Origin: Polynucleobacter sp. AP-Latsch-80-C2
GTDB lineage: Bacteria > Pseudomonadota > Gammaproteobacteria > Burkholderiales > Burkholderiaceae
Assembly: GCF_018882185.1 (NCBI RefSeq)
Contig: NZ_JACVOY010000009.1
Location: forward strand, 1-64,000
Length of the DNA: 64,000 nt
Reading direction: 5' to 3'
Shown here: positions 7,997 to 18,332 of the stretch, in pieces
How the letters are laid out: each line of letters opens with the position of its first letter
Position numbering within the stretch: position 1 is the stretch's first letter
The notes under the pieces: generated by a model
Seen by the model: only the letters and a program-made list of their open reading frames with translations
The model's database searches: none
What the model was told of the DNA's origin: nothing
Translations under genes and position numbers: made by a program

Positions 7997-8899
7997 TTAC
8001 AATCCGCCGCCCCAGCGGTATTGCCATGAGACGCCCAGGGCTTGATAGCTAGTACTGGAGCGTGAATAGACTCCGGCACTGCCAGTGAGGCGAATTGAAT
8101 TGTGTGTATCAACTGGATAGGAAAAGGTGCTTCCAAAGCGCCAATTTTCTTGTGTACCGCTTACAGGATTACCATTTACATAGGTTTGTCCGCCAAAGAA
8201 GTAAGTCACATCGGCTGAGATATAGGCGGTTGATGGGAAGTAATAAATGACATGGGATTCAGATGAATAGATGGGATTTTGTGACAGCGTATTGCTTCCC
8301 TGAAAACTTGTATTACTAGTGTAGATGGTGGCAGCGCCAGCCAGTTCTAAGCGCCAAGGACCTATCGCTTTGGATGCTCCAATGGCAGGTTGCACAAACC
8401 AGCGATTGGCTCCTACATTAATAAGTTGTTGATTGTTATAGTTTCCCCAGGGAATAGAGGCTGCTAAGCTTGCGCCAATAATAAGATCTTGCTGATAGTT
8501 TTTAAATTGATCCAAGGTAAGTGCAGGTGCACCATACAAATTTATAGAGGCTTTAATCAGGGGATCCGATAAACCCTCAGCAGATGCATTGACGGTTTGA
8601 CCACCTTGTTTGCCCGTGCCACTTAATTCTGCATATGGCAAAAGCAGGGTAATTTTTCCAGACTGGCCCCAGGCATCAACGATCCGCGTTAGACTCGCCG
8701 CCTCGGTAGTGAGGGTATAGGAACCGCTCTTAGCTTGGGCTATACCTGCACTAGCAAAGTTAATACCAATAGGTGCATTGGAATAGGCGCGCGCTTCAAT
8801 TTCTTGAGCTTGAGTATTAAATCCAGCCAGAAGTAAAGCGCATAGAAAAAAACGCTGTACGTAGAAACGTATTTTTTTATGTTTTAGTAGCAGGCTCAT
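7997..8899 (-). CDS. Outer-membrane transporter, phenol meta-pathway (MetA) type
   Basis: About 300 residues from the ATG at 8899 (an in-frame ATG at 8932 would give 311). There is a signal peptide (Lys/Arg-rich start, hydrophobic core, cleavage after TQAQ). The mature N-terminus EARAYSNAPIGINF and the many alternating strands match the family of presumed outer-membrane channel proteins annotated as phenol-degradation meta-pathway or just transporter. The protein ends in YRWGGGL. The start overlaps the upstream membrane-protein gene by 23 bases, so the two are probably co-transcribed. The cargo is unknown. Confidence 0.7.
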   Translation of the reverse strand: MSLLLKHKKIRFYVQRFFLCALLLAGFNTQAQEIEARAYSNAPIGINFASAGIAQAKSGSYTLTTEAASLTRIVDAWGQSGKITLLLPYAELSGTGKQGGQTVNASAEGLSDPLIKASINLYGAPALTLDQFKNYQQDLIIGASLAASIPWGNYNNQQLINVGANRWFVQPAIGASKAIGPWRLELAGAATIYTSNTSFQGSNTLSQNPIYSSESHVIYYFPSTAYISADVTYFFGGQTYVNGNPVSGTQENWRFGSTFSYPVDTHNSIRLTGSAGVYSRSSTSYQALGVSWQYRWGGGL

Positions 8900-9443
8900 T
8901 AGACTTCGCTCTATCACCAAAGAGAATAGCAATCGTTGCCGTACTCCCTAAAGAAATTCTGAGACCAATCAATACTAAATAAGGCCAAACAATTAGCCAA
9001 TACACAATACACATTGCAATGACACGCAATGGGTTTGCCTGACCGAATCCCATGAGTGAGTCCCAAAAGCTTTTTCCATGGATCAAACCATCAACACCAG
9101 CCTCAACATAGTTTAGACAAAGCACAATGCCAACATAAATGAAGGATTGCAATAAGAGCGATCTAATTAAACCTTTAGATTTGCTTACCTTCATTGGAAA
9201 AACAGCCTCGCTAATCAGCAAGAACTTTGCAGATAGCGCCCCTTTAACTATGGCAAAGCCAAAGATGGATAGCGGGATAGGGCGCTCATCCAAAATAGTT
9301 GCCGCTAGAAAACTGAGTGCGCAGAACCAAGAGCCAAAGTAAATTGATAAAGCGAAGGCCTTTTTAGCCTCATCCTCTATTTTCTTTTTTATGACTTGGT
9401 GAGCGGAAGGGCTCGTGGATGGGCTCGTGGATGGGGTATTCAT
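8877..9443 (-). CDS. Hypothetical integral membrane protein
   Basis: Protein of 188 residues that I do not recognise. After a polar N-terminus containing a TSPS repeat come about four hydrophobic segments (roughly residues 30-50, 55-75, 92-112 and 138-166). There is no signal peptide. The N-terminal repeat is encoded by two identical 12-bp units (9409-9432 on the plus strand). Its 3' end overlaps the outer-membrane transporter gene, so the pair may act together across the envelope, which is inference only. Confidence 0.65.
   Translation of the reverse strand: MNTPSTSPSTSPSAHQVIKKKIEDEAKKAFALSIYFGSWFCALSFLAATILDERPIPLSIFGFAIVKGALSAKFLLISEAVFPMKVSKSKGLIRSLLLQSFIYVGIVLCLNYVEAGVDGLIHGKSFWDSLMGFGQANPLRVIAMCIVYWLIVWPYLVLIGLRISLGSTATIAILFGDRAKSNEPATKT
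9409..9432. repeat. Tandem 12-bp repeat (2 units) inside a coding region
   Basis: Two exact copies of GGGCTCGTGGAT lie at 9409-9420 and 9421-9432. They encode the repeated Ser-Thr-Ser-Pro part of the N-terminus of the hypothetical membrane protein. The unit is a multiple of three, so copy changes would lengthen or shorten the tail without a frameshift. Confidence 0.8.
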
Positions 9444-9474
9444 ATCGATATTGTATGTGCTTGAATTCCAAAAG

Positions 9475-9502
9475 AAAAAGGCCGCTTAAATAGCGACCTT
9501 TT
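9475..9502 (-). terminator. Terminator of tRNA-Asn
   Basis: Read on the minus strand, AAAAGGTCGCT pairs with AGCGGCCTTTTT (one G-U pair) around a short loop, ending in a T run. It begins 6 bases after the encoded CCA end of tRNA-Asn and is an intrinsic terminator. Confidence 0.85.
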
Positions 9503-9508
9503 CAGATT

Positions 9509-9584
9509 TGGCTCCTCGACCTGGGCTCGAACCAGGGACCTACGGATTAACAGTCCGGCGCTCTACCAACTGAGCTATCGAGGA
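9509..9584 (-). tRNA. tRNA-Asn (GTT)
   Basis: A 76-base cloverleaf on the minus strand starting TCCTCGATAGC and ending with encoded CCA. The acceptor stem TCCTCGA pairs with TCGAGGA, the anticodon loop is CTGTTAA with anticodon GTT, and the T loop is GGTTCGAGCC. It has its own promoter box and terminator. Confidence 0.97.
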
Positions 9585-9594
9585 ATAAGCCGAT

Positions 9595-9603
9595 ATTATA
9601 GCA
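9595..9603 (-). promoter_or_regulatory. Extended -10 promoter element of tRNA-Asn
   Basis: On the minus strand TGC precedes a perfect TATAAT (9595-9600), an extended -10 box about 10 bases before the mature 5' end of tRNA-Asn. I see no good -35 at 17 bp, which fits an extended -10 promoter. The box ends only 3 bases from the thiD start codon on the other strand. Confidence 0.65.
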
Positions 9604-9605
9604 AG

Positions 9606-10490
9606 ATGAAATCATCTCTCCCTACTTCTGTGCAGATCCCCAAAGTACTGACGATTGCTGGGTCGGACAGCGGTGGTGGTGCTGGGATTCAGGCCGATCT
9701 CAAGACAATAGCCGCCTTAGGGGGCTACGGTATGTCGGTCATTACTGCCATTACCGCCCAAAATACCTTGGGAGTCACGCGGATCCAAGACATTGATCTC
9801 GATGTGATTGAGGCGCAAATTGATGCAGTCTTGCTTGATATTGGCGCTGATATTGTCAAAATTGGGATGTTAGCAAGCCCTGAAATAGTGGCAGTGGTGG
9901 CAAAAGCTTTGCGGCGTCATGGCATCAAGCGCATTGTTCTTGACCCTGTGTTACGGGCAACTTCGGGCGCAAGCTTAGGGGGTGATGACACTGCCCAAGC
10001 CATCCTTACCGAGTTGTTTCCAATCGCTTCTTTAGTGACGCCTAATCTTGATGAGGCAGCCTTGCTTTTAGGTCGTGAACTCAAGGGGCCGGATGACTTT
10101 AAATTGGCCGCGCAAGAATTGCTCGATTTGGGTCCACAAGCCGTGTTGATTAAAGGGGGTCACTTAGATGCGACTCATACTCAAATAACAGACTTCTTAA
10201 TGTGGCGCTCTCTGGAAGATGGTCTTGAGGTAGTTCAATCAAAAACATTCAAGCACTATCGCGTCAATACCGCCAATACGCATGGCACAGGATGTACGCT
10301 GGCTTCGGCCATTGCTACTTATTTGGCTGATGGCCATGATTTGACTCATGCTGTTGCAAAGGCGATTGCTTATGTTGAGGCAGGTTTAGAAGCGGGGCGT
10401 TTTTTAAGCATCGGCGAAGGTCCAGGACCGCTGTGGCATATGCATGACTTTTATCCTACCGCCTTGCTTGAAGAAAAAGATAAGTATTGA
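9606..10490 (+). CDS. thiD: Hydroxymethylpyrimidine/phosphomethylpyrimidine kinase
   Basis: Protein of 294 residues of the ribokinase-like fold. It phosphorylates HMP and then HMP-P to HMP-PP for thiamine synthesis. Visible motifs: GSDSGGGAGIQADLKT near the N-terminus, GMLASPE, the KGGH segment and the C-terminal anion-hole motif HGTGCTLASAIA. There is no clear Shine-Dalgarno sequence before the ATG, and the region upstream is occupied by the divergent tRNA-Asn gene, so the transcript leader must be very short or overlap that gene. It is convergent with thiE; the two ends lie 8 bases apart. Confidence 0.95.
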   Translation: MKSSLPTSVQIPKVLTIAGSDSGGGAGIQADLKTIAALGGYGMSVITAITAQNTLGVTRIQDIDLDVIEAQIDAVLLDIGADIVKIGMLASPEIVAVVAKALRRHGIKRIVLDPVLRATSGASLGGDDTAQAILTELFPIASLVTPNLDEAALLLGRELKGPDDFKLAAQELLDLGPQAVLIKGGHLDATHTQITDFLMWRSLEDGLEVVQSKTFKHYRVNTANTHGTGCTLASAIATYLADGHDLTHAVAKAIAYVEAGLEAGRFLSIGEGPGPLWHMHDFYPTALLEEKDKY

Positions 10491-10498
10491 ATGACCGC

Positions 10499-11425
10499 TT
10501 AAGCGCGCATCAAGTCTTGCAATTGCTTGACGGCTACTTTGGGTTCTTTTGCTTGAGTGATTGCTCTCACGACTGCTACTGAACCCACGCCACTTTTGGC
10601 AACCGCATGAATGCTATCTTGATCAATTCCGCCAATAGCCACCAGAGGATAGTGACTCAATAACTTGGCGTATTTGTAAAGCCTGCCGAGGCCTTGGGGG
10701 GCTGTAGCCATCTTTTTGAGGTTAGTTGCGAAGACTGCACCCATTGCAATATAGCTTGGGCAGTATCGGTCGGCATAGGCCATCTCAGCATAGCCATGCG
10801 TACTCAATCCCAAGCGTAAACCTGCGTCTCTGATAGCGTCTAGGTTAGCCGTTTCTAAATCTTCTTGTCCAAGATGCACGCCATACGCTTCAGCCTCAAT
10901 GGCCTCTTGCCAGTAGTCATTAATGAACAATAAGGTTTTACTATCTTGAGCAGCTTTTACGGATTCTCGAATTTGTTTCTTAATTTTGTTTTTGTCATCG
11001 GATTTAAAGCGTAGTTGCACTGTTGGAACCTCAGCTTCAACCATGCGTTTTACCCAATCAGCATCAGGCATGACGCCATACAGCCCCAAGCGTTTTGGAC
11101 ACTCTGCAAATGCCTTGGGATTCATATTGCGCGTCCATGGCAGAAGATCAAAGTGCTCAGGACGACTTGGCCATTTAAAGGGATTAAACCCGCCATCTTG
11201 AATCGCCATGCGCGACCAAGCCTTACCTAAAATTTTGGCATCTTTTTCAATAAAGCCCATCTCGATAGCAGCTAAAGCACCAGCTAATTCGTAATGATCA
11301 GAGGCTGCTTCATTATCAATTTTTGGTGGTGGTGAGCTCAGACTATATTGCGGAATCGGTAGGCATAGATCCTCAGCGCGATGTGCGGCAACAATTTGAT
11401 CGGCAAGGTCGCGAACAAGGCTCAT
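10499..11425 (-). CDS. thiE: Thiamine-phosphate synthase with N-terminal extension
   Basis: Protein of 308 residues; typical ThiE is about 210. The C-terminal 200 residues are ThiE, joining HMP-PP and thiazole phosphate: QLRFK, FINDYWQEA, GVHLGQEDL, LSTH, GAVFAT, AIGGI and a final VAVVRAI are all present. The first 110 residues are an extra segment. One part (about 42-75, YELAGALAAIEMGF and the following AKILGKAW) looks like the C-terminal helices of ThiD, so it may be a shortened ThiD-like domain; this is inference. It is the last gene of the riboswitch-controlled thi operon, 12 bases after thiG. Confidence 0.9.
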   Translation of the reverse strand: MSLVRDLADQIVAAHRAEDLCLPIPQYSLSSPPPKIDNEAASDHYELAGALAAIEMGFIEKDAKILGKAWSRMAIQDGGFNPFKWPSRPEHFDLLPWTRNMNPKAFAECPKRLGLYGVMPDADWVKRMVEAEVPTVQLRFKSDDKNKIKKQIRESVKAAQDSKTLLFINDYWQEAIEAEAYGVHLGQEDLETANLDAIRDAGLRLGLSTHGYAEMAYADRYCPSYIAMGAVFATNLKKMATAPQGLGRLYKYAKLLSHYPLVAIGGIDQDSIHAVAKSGVGSVAVVRAITQAKEPKVAVKQLQDLMRA

Positions 11426-11437
11426 AGAATTTTCTAA

Positions 11438-12265
11438 TTAACTTTGATGCCAAAAGGGGGTGCCAACCAACGGGGTACTAGCTTGGGCAGAGGCTTGGGG
11501 TTTCATTGCGCCAGATAAGTATGCAAAGCGGCCTGCATCAACTGCCATTGCAAATGCTTTGGCCATGGCTATTGGATCATCCGCAAGCGCAACAGCAGTA
11601 TTGAGAAGCACGCCATCAAAGCCCCATTCCATGACGCTACAAGCATGGGATGGTAGACCTAGGCCAGCATCCACTAATAGCGGTACTTTGAGACGGTCAC
11701 GTAAGAGTTTCATAGCATAAGGATTTAGCGGACCCTGACCAGTGCCAATGGGTGCTGCCCAAGGCATCACTGCTTGGCAACCAACGTCGACTAAGCGCTG
11801 ACACAAAATTAAATCTTCAGTGCAATAGGGAAGTACTTTGAAACCATCTTTAATTAAGGTTTGCGCAGCATCCACTAAGCGCAATGTATCGGGTTGCAAG
11901 GTGTAGTCATCACCAATGAGTTCTAGCTTAATCCAGTCAGTCTCAAATACCTCGCGGGCCATTTGCGCTGTAGTAATCGCCTCTTTGGGGCTGTGACAAC
12001 CAGCCGTGTTCGGCAATACTGGGACAGACATTTTCTTTAGCAAATCCCAGAATCCACTATGTGCTTCTGTGGTTGAGCTTCCTTGACGTCGCAGGCTAAC
12101 CGTAATCATTGCTGGCTTAGCAACAGTGACAGCGTTTTCTAAAACCTGAGGTGAGGGGTAGCGAGAAGTGCCTAATAAGAGACGACTTGCAAAACGCTCG
12201 CCATAGAGTACTAATGGATCTGCGCTGTGGAGGGATTGGGGAATGGGGGCTGTCATATGCTTCAT
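11438..12265 (-). CDS. thiG: Thiazole synthase
   Basis: About 275 residues; forms the thiazole ring from dehydroglycine, deoxyxylulose phosphate and ThiS-thiocarboxylate. TIM-barrel landmarks: [11 protein letters not shown] near the N-terminus, the Schiff-base lysine in [29 protein letters not shown] and the phosphate-binding [12 protein letters not shown]. The ATG at 12265 overlaps the thiS stop by one base. A GTG at 12268 is an alternative start that would make it one residue longer. Coupling to thiS fits the ThiG-ThiS complex. Confidence 0.95.
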   Translation of the reverse strand: MKHMTAPIPQSLHSADPLVLYGERFASRLLLGTSRYPSPQVLENAVTVAKPAMITVSLRRQGSSTTEAHSGFWDLLKKMSVPVLPNTAGCHSPKEAITTAQMAREVFETDWIKLELIGDDYTLQPDTLRLVDAAQTLIKDGFKVLPYCTEDLILCQRLVDVGCQAVMPWAAPIGTGQGPLNPYAMKLLRDRLKVPLLVDAGLGLPSHACSVMEWGFDGVLLNTAVALADDPIAMAKAFAMAVDAGRFAYLSGAMKPQASAQASTPLVGTPFWHQS

Positions 12266-12462
12266 CACCCGCCAGTGACAGGTGCAATTACTTCAATTTG
12301 ATCGTTTTCATTTAATGAGAATGCCGAATGCTGATGTTTTGGAACAAACTGCAGATTTACTGCCACAGCATAAGGTGGTTTAGCGTTAATCAGCGCAAGT
12401 GCATCAGTAACGACGCTTTGCACAGGTAACTCATACTCCAGCTGGTTCACGATCACACGCAT
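12265..12462 (-). CDS. thiS: Sulfur carrier protein ThiS
   Basis: Protein of 65 residues with the ubiquitin-like fold pattern and the obligatory C-terminal Gly-Gly (PVTGG), which becomes the thiocarboxylate that donates sulfur to the thiazole. It overlaps thiO by 10 bases upstream and thiG by one base downstream. No ThiF/adenylating enzyme gene is seen in the window, so that enzyme must be encoded elsewhere. Confidence 0.93.
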   Translation of the reverse strand: MRVIVNQLEYELPVQSVVTDALALINAKPPYAVAVNLQFVPKHQHSAFSLNENDQIEVIAPVTGG

Positions 12463-13598
12463 GCTTCTGCTCCTGCTGCCATTTTTTCTTTAGCGACGCT
12501 AAGACCTAAATCGAGTGCCGTTCTACTATTACCATGCTCGATGATCTCTAATGCACAATCTAAGACTGCTGGCGCAATCATAAAACCATGACGATATAAA
12601 CCATTGATCATGATCAAGTCGGACAGACCTTTATCTTTTTGGATGCGAATGGCTGGTAAATTATCTTGTAAGGTAGGTCGACATTGGGTTGCCATTTCCA
12701 GGATGCGCGCTTCAGCAAAACCGCTATGAACTGTATAGACGGCACTGAGTAATTCCATTGCGGATCGAACACTCATTTCAGATAAGTCATCTGACTCAAT
12801 TTCAGTGGCGCCCACAACATAGATATCGTTTTCTTTTGGTGCAATATAAATTGGATAACGTGGATGAATTAAACGGGTTGGCCTACGCAGTTTTACTTCA
12901 GGCGCATAAAGGCGAATGACTTCACCACGAACCCCGCGTAGAGCAGTATGAGATTTATTCCAGGTCGATTGAGCACCAACGCCTCGGCAGTCAACCACTT
13001 GATCGTAGCTTCCTAAACCTCGTAATTGCTCAGGATCCGTTTCTATATTCCAATGGCAGTGAACGGATCCCTTGGCCAGCTCAATAGCTAGCGCATCAAG
13101 TAGTTGACGATTATCGAGCTGACCTTCATTGGGTAAATAAAGGCCTTGAGTAAATCGATCGGCTACTCCTGGTTCAAGATTGCGGAGCGCTTGATTGTCT
13201 AGAGACTGTGGTGCATGCAGAGCGGGATTGTTTAAGCAGTTTTTCTCTAAATGAGCGGCAAAGCGTTCTGCATCACTGGAATCTTGCCGATGCCACAAAA
13301 TCAATGTGCCATCTTGCTGAAAATAAACGGGACTGCTGAGCTCTTCAATAAGCGATTTCCAGCGCGGCAAACTATAAATGCCCATCCTCACTACGGCATC
13401 TTCGGTAATAGCAGATTCCGCCAAAGGGGCCAGCATTGCAGCGGCAATTCTGGCGGCGGCATGCTGAGCATCAGGGCCACCTTTATCAAATAGATCTACC
13501 TGGGCACCTCGCCTGGCAAGTGCGATCGCTAGCAGCCGACCCATCAGGCCGGCACCAACAATGGCAAACTTCCCTTGCGAGAATGCGTTTTTAGTCAT
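12453..13598 (-). CDS. thiO: Glycine oxidase ThiO (FAD-dependent)
   Basis: Protein of 381 residues with an N-terminal FAD-binding Rossmann motif (IVGAGLMGRLLAIALARRG, about residues 13-31) and the DAO-family substrate domain with GVRGEVIRL and a C-terminal GLYRHGFMIAP segment. It oxidises glycine to dehydroglycine (iminoacetate) for ThiG, the aerobic alternative to ThiH. The start is 2 bases after the thiC stop, and the end overlaps thiS. Confidence 0.92.
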   Translation of the reverse strand: MTKNAFSQGKFAIVGAGLMGRLLAIALARRGAQVDLFDKGGPDAQHAAARIAAAMLAPLAESAITEDAVVRMGIYSLPRWKSLIEELSSPVYFQQDGTLILWHRQDSSDAERFAAHLEKNCLNNPALHAPQSLDNQALRNLEPGVADRFTQGLYLPNEGQLDNRQLLDALAIELAKGSVHCHWNIETDPEQLRGLGSYDQVVDCRGVGAQSTWNKSHTALRGVRGEVIRLYAPEVKLRRPTRLIHPRYPIYIAPKENDIYVVGATEIESDDLSEMSVRSAMELLSAVYTVHSGFAEARILEMATQCRPTLQDNLPAIRIQKDKGLSDLIMINGLYRHGFMIAPAVLDCALEIIEHGNSRTALDLGLSVAKEKMAAGAEACV

Positions 13599-13600
13599 GC

Positions 13601-15684
<2,084 letters not shown>

Positions 15685-15733
15685 TTAAGAGTATTTAACC
15701 ATGAATTGCTAGATCACGTGCCAATAAACAGAC

Positions 15734-16567
15734 TTATTTGGTGCGTCGCAATATAAAGTCAGCAGTAACAAAAGCGGCATCACTCGTAAATTCGTCGGCC
15801 AAAATTCGGGCAGCAGCCTCTGCCAAAGAAATTTCGATAAAACCGCTGACTTCCCCATCATGATTGGTAGGAACAAATTGGTCTGGCAACTCTAAATCAT
15901 AGACAAAGAGCAATTCATCATGAAAACCCCGGCCTGGTATAGTACGGCGCATATGAATTCTGCCAACAGGTTCAATCTCATCTGCAATCTGTGGCGGAAC
16001 TCCAGCCTCCTCCCAGAGTTCACGTCGAGCGCTAACCCAGGGGGTTTCATCTGCGGTAATGCCTCCGGCGGCAATGTTGTCGAGTCTGCCAGGATCAGTG
16101 GATTTAGTTTCACTGCGTCTACCAAGCCAGAGCGTATTGGCTTTAGTAAAGCCGTTGATGTGGGTGGCCATACTCCGAAAGCCAAAAGTCCGAAAAGCCG
16201 CACGCTCCAAGCGAAAGTATTTGTGACCGTTTTGATCGAGCCAAGCAAAGTCTTCATTGCGCCACCCAGGGATAAATCCCCCAAGGCGCATTCTTTGAGC
16301 CAATTGATACAGGCTTTCTGATAATTCTCGCGGTTTGCCAAGAGTAACTTGGATCTGATCCGGACTAGTGGAAATGAATCGGATTGGATCTTTCCCTAAG
16401 GATTCTTGGAGATAAGAAATAAATTCGGGATTAAGATGTCCAATAGTTTGACTGACACCATTGCTGCCGATGAGTTGTATTGGTAAAAAATCTGGGGGAG
16501 CGGAGCGCGCAGTGTTCTGCAACATCTCCTCTAGTGCAGCTAAGGTGCTGGTAGAGAGCGTATTCAT
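15734..16567 (-). CDS. Nudix hydrolase with DUF4743 domain (Tnr3-like)
   Basis: About 277 residues from the ATG at 16567 (an upstream in-frame ATG at 16612 would overlap the divergent gene). The N-terminal half is a DUF4743-type domain with GFIPGWRNE and the C-terminal half a Nudix fold. The Nudix box is complete: GGITADE followed seven residues later by RELWEEAGV. Members of this family from yeast and plants are reported to hydrolyse damaged thiamine diphosphates (oxy- and oxo-forms). Position between the thi operon and a TPP-dependent enzyme supports a thiamine-linked role. Activity here is inferred. Confidence 0.85.
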   Translation of the reverse strand: MNTLSTSTLAALEEMLQNTARSAPPDFLPIQLIGSNGVSQTIGHLNPEFISYLQESLGKDPIRFISTSPDQIQVTLGKPRELSESLYQLAQRMRLGGFIPGWRNEDFAWLDQNGHKYFRLERAAFRTFGFRSMATHINGFTKANTLWLGRRSETKSTDPGRLDNIAAGGITADETPWVSARRELWEEAGVPPQIADEIEPVGRIHMRRTIPGRGFHDELLFVYDLELPDQFVPTNHDGEVSGFIEISLAEAAARILADEFTSDAAFVTADFILRRTK

Positions 16568-16589
16568 AAGGAAAGTGTAAGAGAAAACA

Positions 16590-18248
16590 ATGGGGACATC
16601 CAAAAAAATCATGCATGGCGGCCAAATACTGGCAAACGCACTTGTTCGTCAGGGGGTAGATATTGCCTTTGGCGTCCCAGGTGAGAGTTTTTTACCGCTA
16701 CTGGATGGCTTAGTTGATCAAGGCAATTTTCAATTTATTACCTGTCGGCAAGAAGGTGGCGCTGCATATATGGCAGAAGCCTATGCCAAGTTAACCGGTA
16801 AGCCAGGCGTGGTGATGGTGACTCGTGGCCCCGGCGCCTCCAATGCCATGGTAGGCATTCATACTGCCTATCAAGACTCCACACCAATGGTTTTATTAAT
16901 TGGCCAAGTGGGTACCGATATGGTGGAGCGTGAAGCTTTTCAGGAGGTGGATTACCGCCGTATGTACTCTGAATGCGCCAAGTGGGTAGGAAGCATTGAT
17001 CGAGTAGATCGGATCGATGAATTTGTATCTCATGCATTTCATATCGCTCAGTCAGGTCGCCAAGGGCCAGTAGTACTGGCTTTGCCAGAAGATGTACTGT
17101 ATCTAGAGGATGAGGAAAAACCCACTGGAGCTGCACATATTGTTCAACCAGGATTAGATCGTCAGATCTTTGCAGATGCCATGAAAGCATTTGCTAATGC
17201 AAAAAATCCGATGGTCTTGGCCGGCGGTGGCAATTGGAATGCTGCGGCTTGCGATAGTCTGAAGGCATGGGCTAAGCGCGAGAATGTCCCGGTAGCAACG
17301 AGCTTTCGTTGGCAAGATCTGATTGATAACCAAGATCCTTGCTATGCAGGAGATTTAGGAATCGCTGCTAATCCAGCTTTGGTAAAGCGCATTCAAGAGG
17401 CAGATGTCTTATTGGTAATTGGAGAGCGTCTAGGCGAGATGACCACGGCGGGTTACAGCATCTTGACACCACCACAAGCCAAGAACAAGCTTATTCATGT
17501 TTTATCAAGCCCCGATGAATTAGGTCGGGTATATCGCCCGGAATTTGCAATTAACTGTAGCCCTGAGAATTTCTGTGCAGCTCTGACAGAAATCAAAATG
17601 GGACCTGCTTACGATCAACAGCAGATGCAAACTGCCCATGATGAATACCTTGTCTGGTCTAAGCCAGTGAATGTTCCGGGTGACCTACAACTCGCGCAAA
17701 TCATGGCTTCTTTGCCAAATGCCATCCCGCGTAATGCCATCATCACGAATGGAGCGGGAAATTTTGCTACCTGGGTTCACCGTTTTTATCCCTACGGTGG
17801 ATTTAAGAGTCAACTCGCGCCCACCAATGGATCCATGGGTTATGGCTTGCCAGCAGCGATTGCCGCCAAGATCGCTGAACCCAATAGAGTAGTCATTGCC
17901 GTCTGTGGCGATGGTGATTTCATGATGAACTGCCAAGAGTTAGCAACAGCAGCTAGATATGAAGCCTATCCCATTGTCTTGGTGGTGAATAACGGCATGC
18001 TCGGCACAATTCGTATGCATCAAGAGCGTGAATTTACCAAGCGTGTGATGGGAACCGGATTAACCAATCCGGATTTTGTAAAGTTTGCCGAAAGCTTTGG
18101 AATCCCAGGTTATCGCGTTAGCAAAACGGAAGAGTTTGCAGCGACCTTTGAAAAGGCCTTAGCGAGCAATAAGGGTGCTCTCATTGAGCTGGTGCTAGAT
18201 CCGGAAGTCATTACGCCTACAAAGCTATTATCAAAGTTAGCCAAGTAA
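16590..18248 (+). CDS. Thiamine-diphosphate-dependent enzyme, acetolactate synthase-like
   Basis: Protein of 552 residues with the three-domain layout of the IlvB family. The N-terminal Pyr domain has FGVPGESFLPLLD and the catalytic glutamate in CRQEGGAAYMAEAYA. The central FAD/Rossmann-like domain follows. The C-terminal PP domain has the TPP motif VCGDGDFMMN ending in VVNNGMLG. The family includes acetolactate synthase, glyoxylate carboligase, oxalyl-CoA decarboxylase and others. No small subunit is adjacent, so it is probably not the biosynthetic IlvB; the substrate is unknown. It diverges from the Nudix gene with 22 bases between start codons. Confidence 0.8.
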   Translation: MGTSKKIMHGGQILANALVRQGVDIAFGVPGESFLPLLDGLVDQGNFQFITCRQEGGAAYMAEAYAKLTGKPGVVMVTRGPGASNAMVGIHTAYQDSTPMVLLIGQVGTDMVEREAFQEVDYRRMYSECAKWVGSIDRVDRIDEFVSHAFHIAQSGRQGPVVLALPEDVLYLEDEEKPTGAAHIVQPGLDRQIFADAMKAFANAKNPMVLAGGGNWNAAACDSLKAWAKRENVPVATSFRWQDLIDNQDPCYAGDLGIAANPALVKRIQEADVLLVIGERLGEMTTAGYSILTPPQAKNKLIHVLSSPDELGRVYRPEFAINCSPENFCAALTEIKMGPAYDQQQMQTAHDEYLVWSKPVNVPGDLQLAQIMASLPNAIPRNAIITNGAGNFATWVHRFYPYGGFKSQLAPTNGSMGYGLPAAIAAKIAEPNRVVIAVCGDGDFMMNCQELATAARYEAYPIVLVVNNGMLGTIRMHQEREFTKRVMGTGLTNPDFVKFAESFGIPGYRVSKTEEFAATFEKALASNKGALIELVLDPEVITPTKLLSKLAK

Positions 18249-18276
18249 GCTGATTTCTCACTGATAATTCAACAAT

Positions 18277-18304
18277 AAAAAAGAGGAGCGATGCTCCTCT
18301 TTTT
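18277..18304. terminator. Bidirectional intrinsic terminator
   Basis: AAAAAAGAGGAGC (18277-18289), loop GAT, then GCTCCTCTTTTT (18293-18304). A strong GC-containing stem flanked by A and T runs lies between the convergent TPP-enzyme and Bug genes and should end both transcripts. Confidence 0.92.
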
Positions 18305-18332
18305 GCTTTTGGCATTGGGTAAACCTTGTCTA

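Noticed and set aside
10490..10510. CGCTTAAGCG palindrome between thiD and thiE ends
   Set aside because: Ten bases with no loop and no T run, overlapping the thiE stop codon; too short to support a terminator or site.
16568..16612. Longer start for the Nudix protein
   Set aside because: It would overlap the start of the divergent TPP enzyme and add a hydrophobic stretch not seen in the family.
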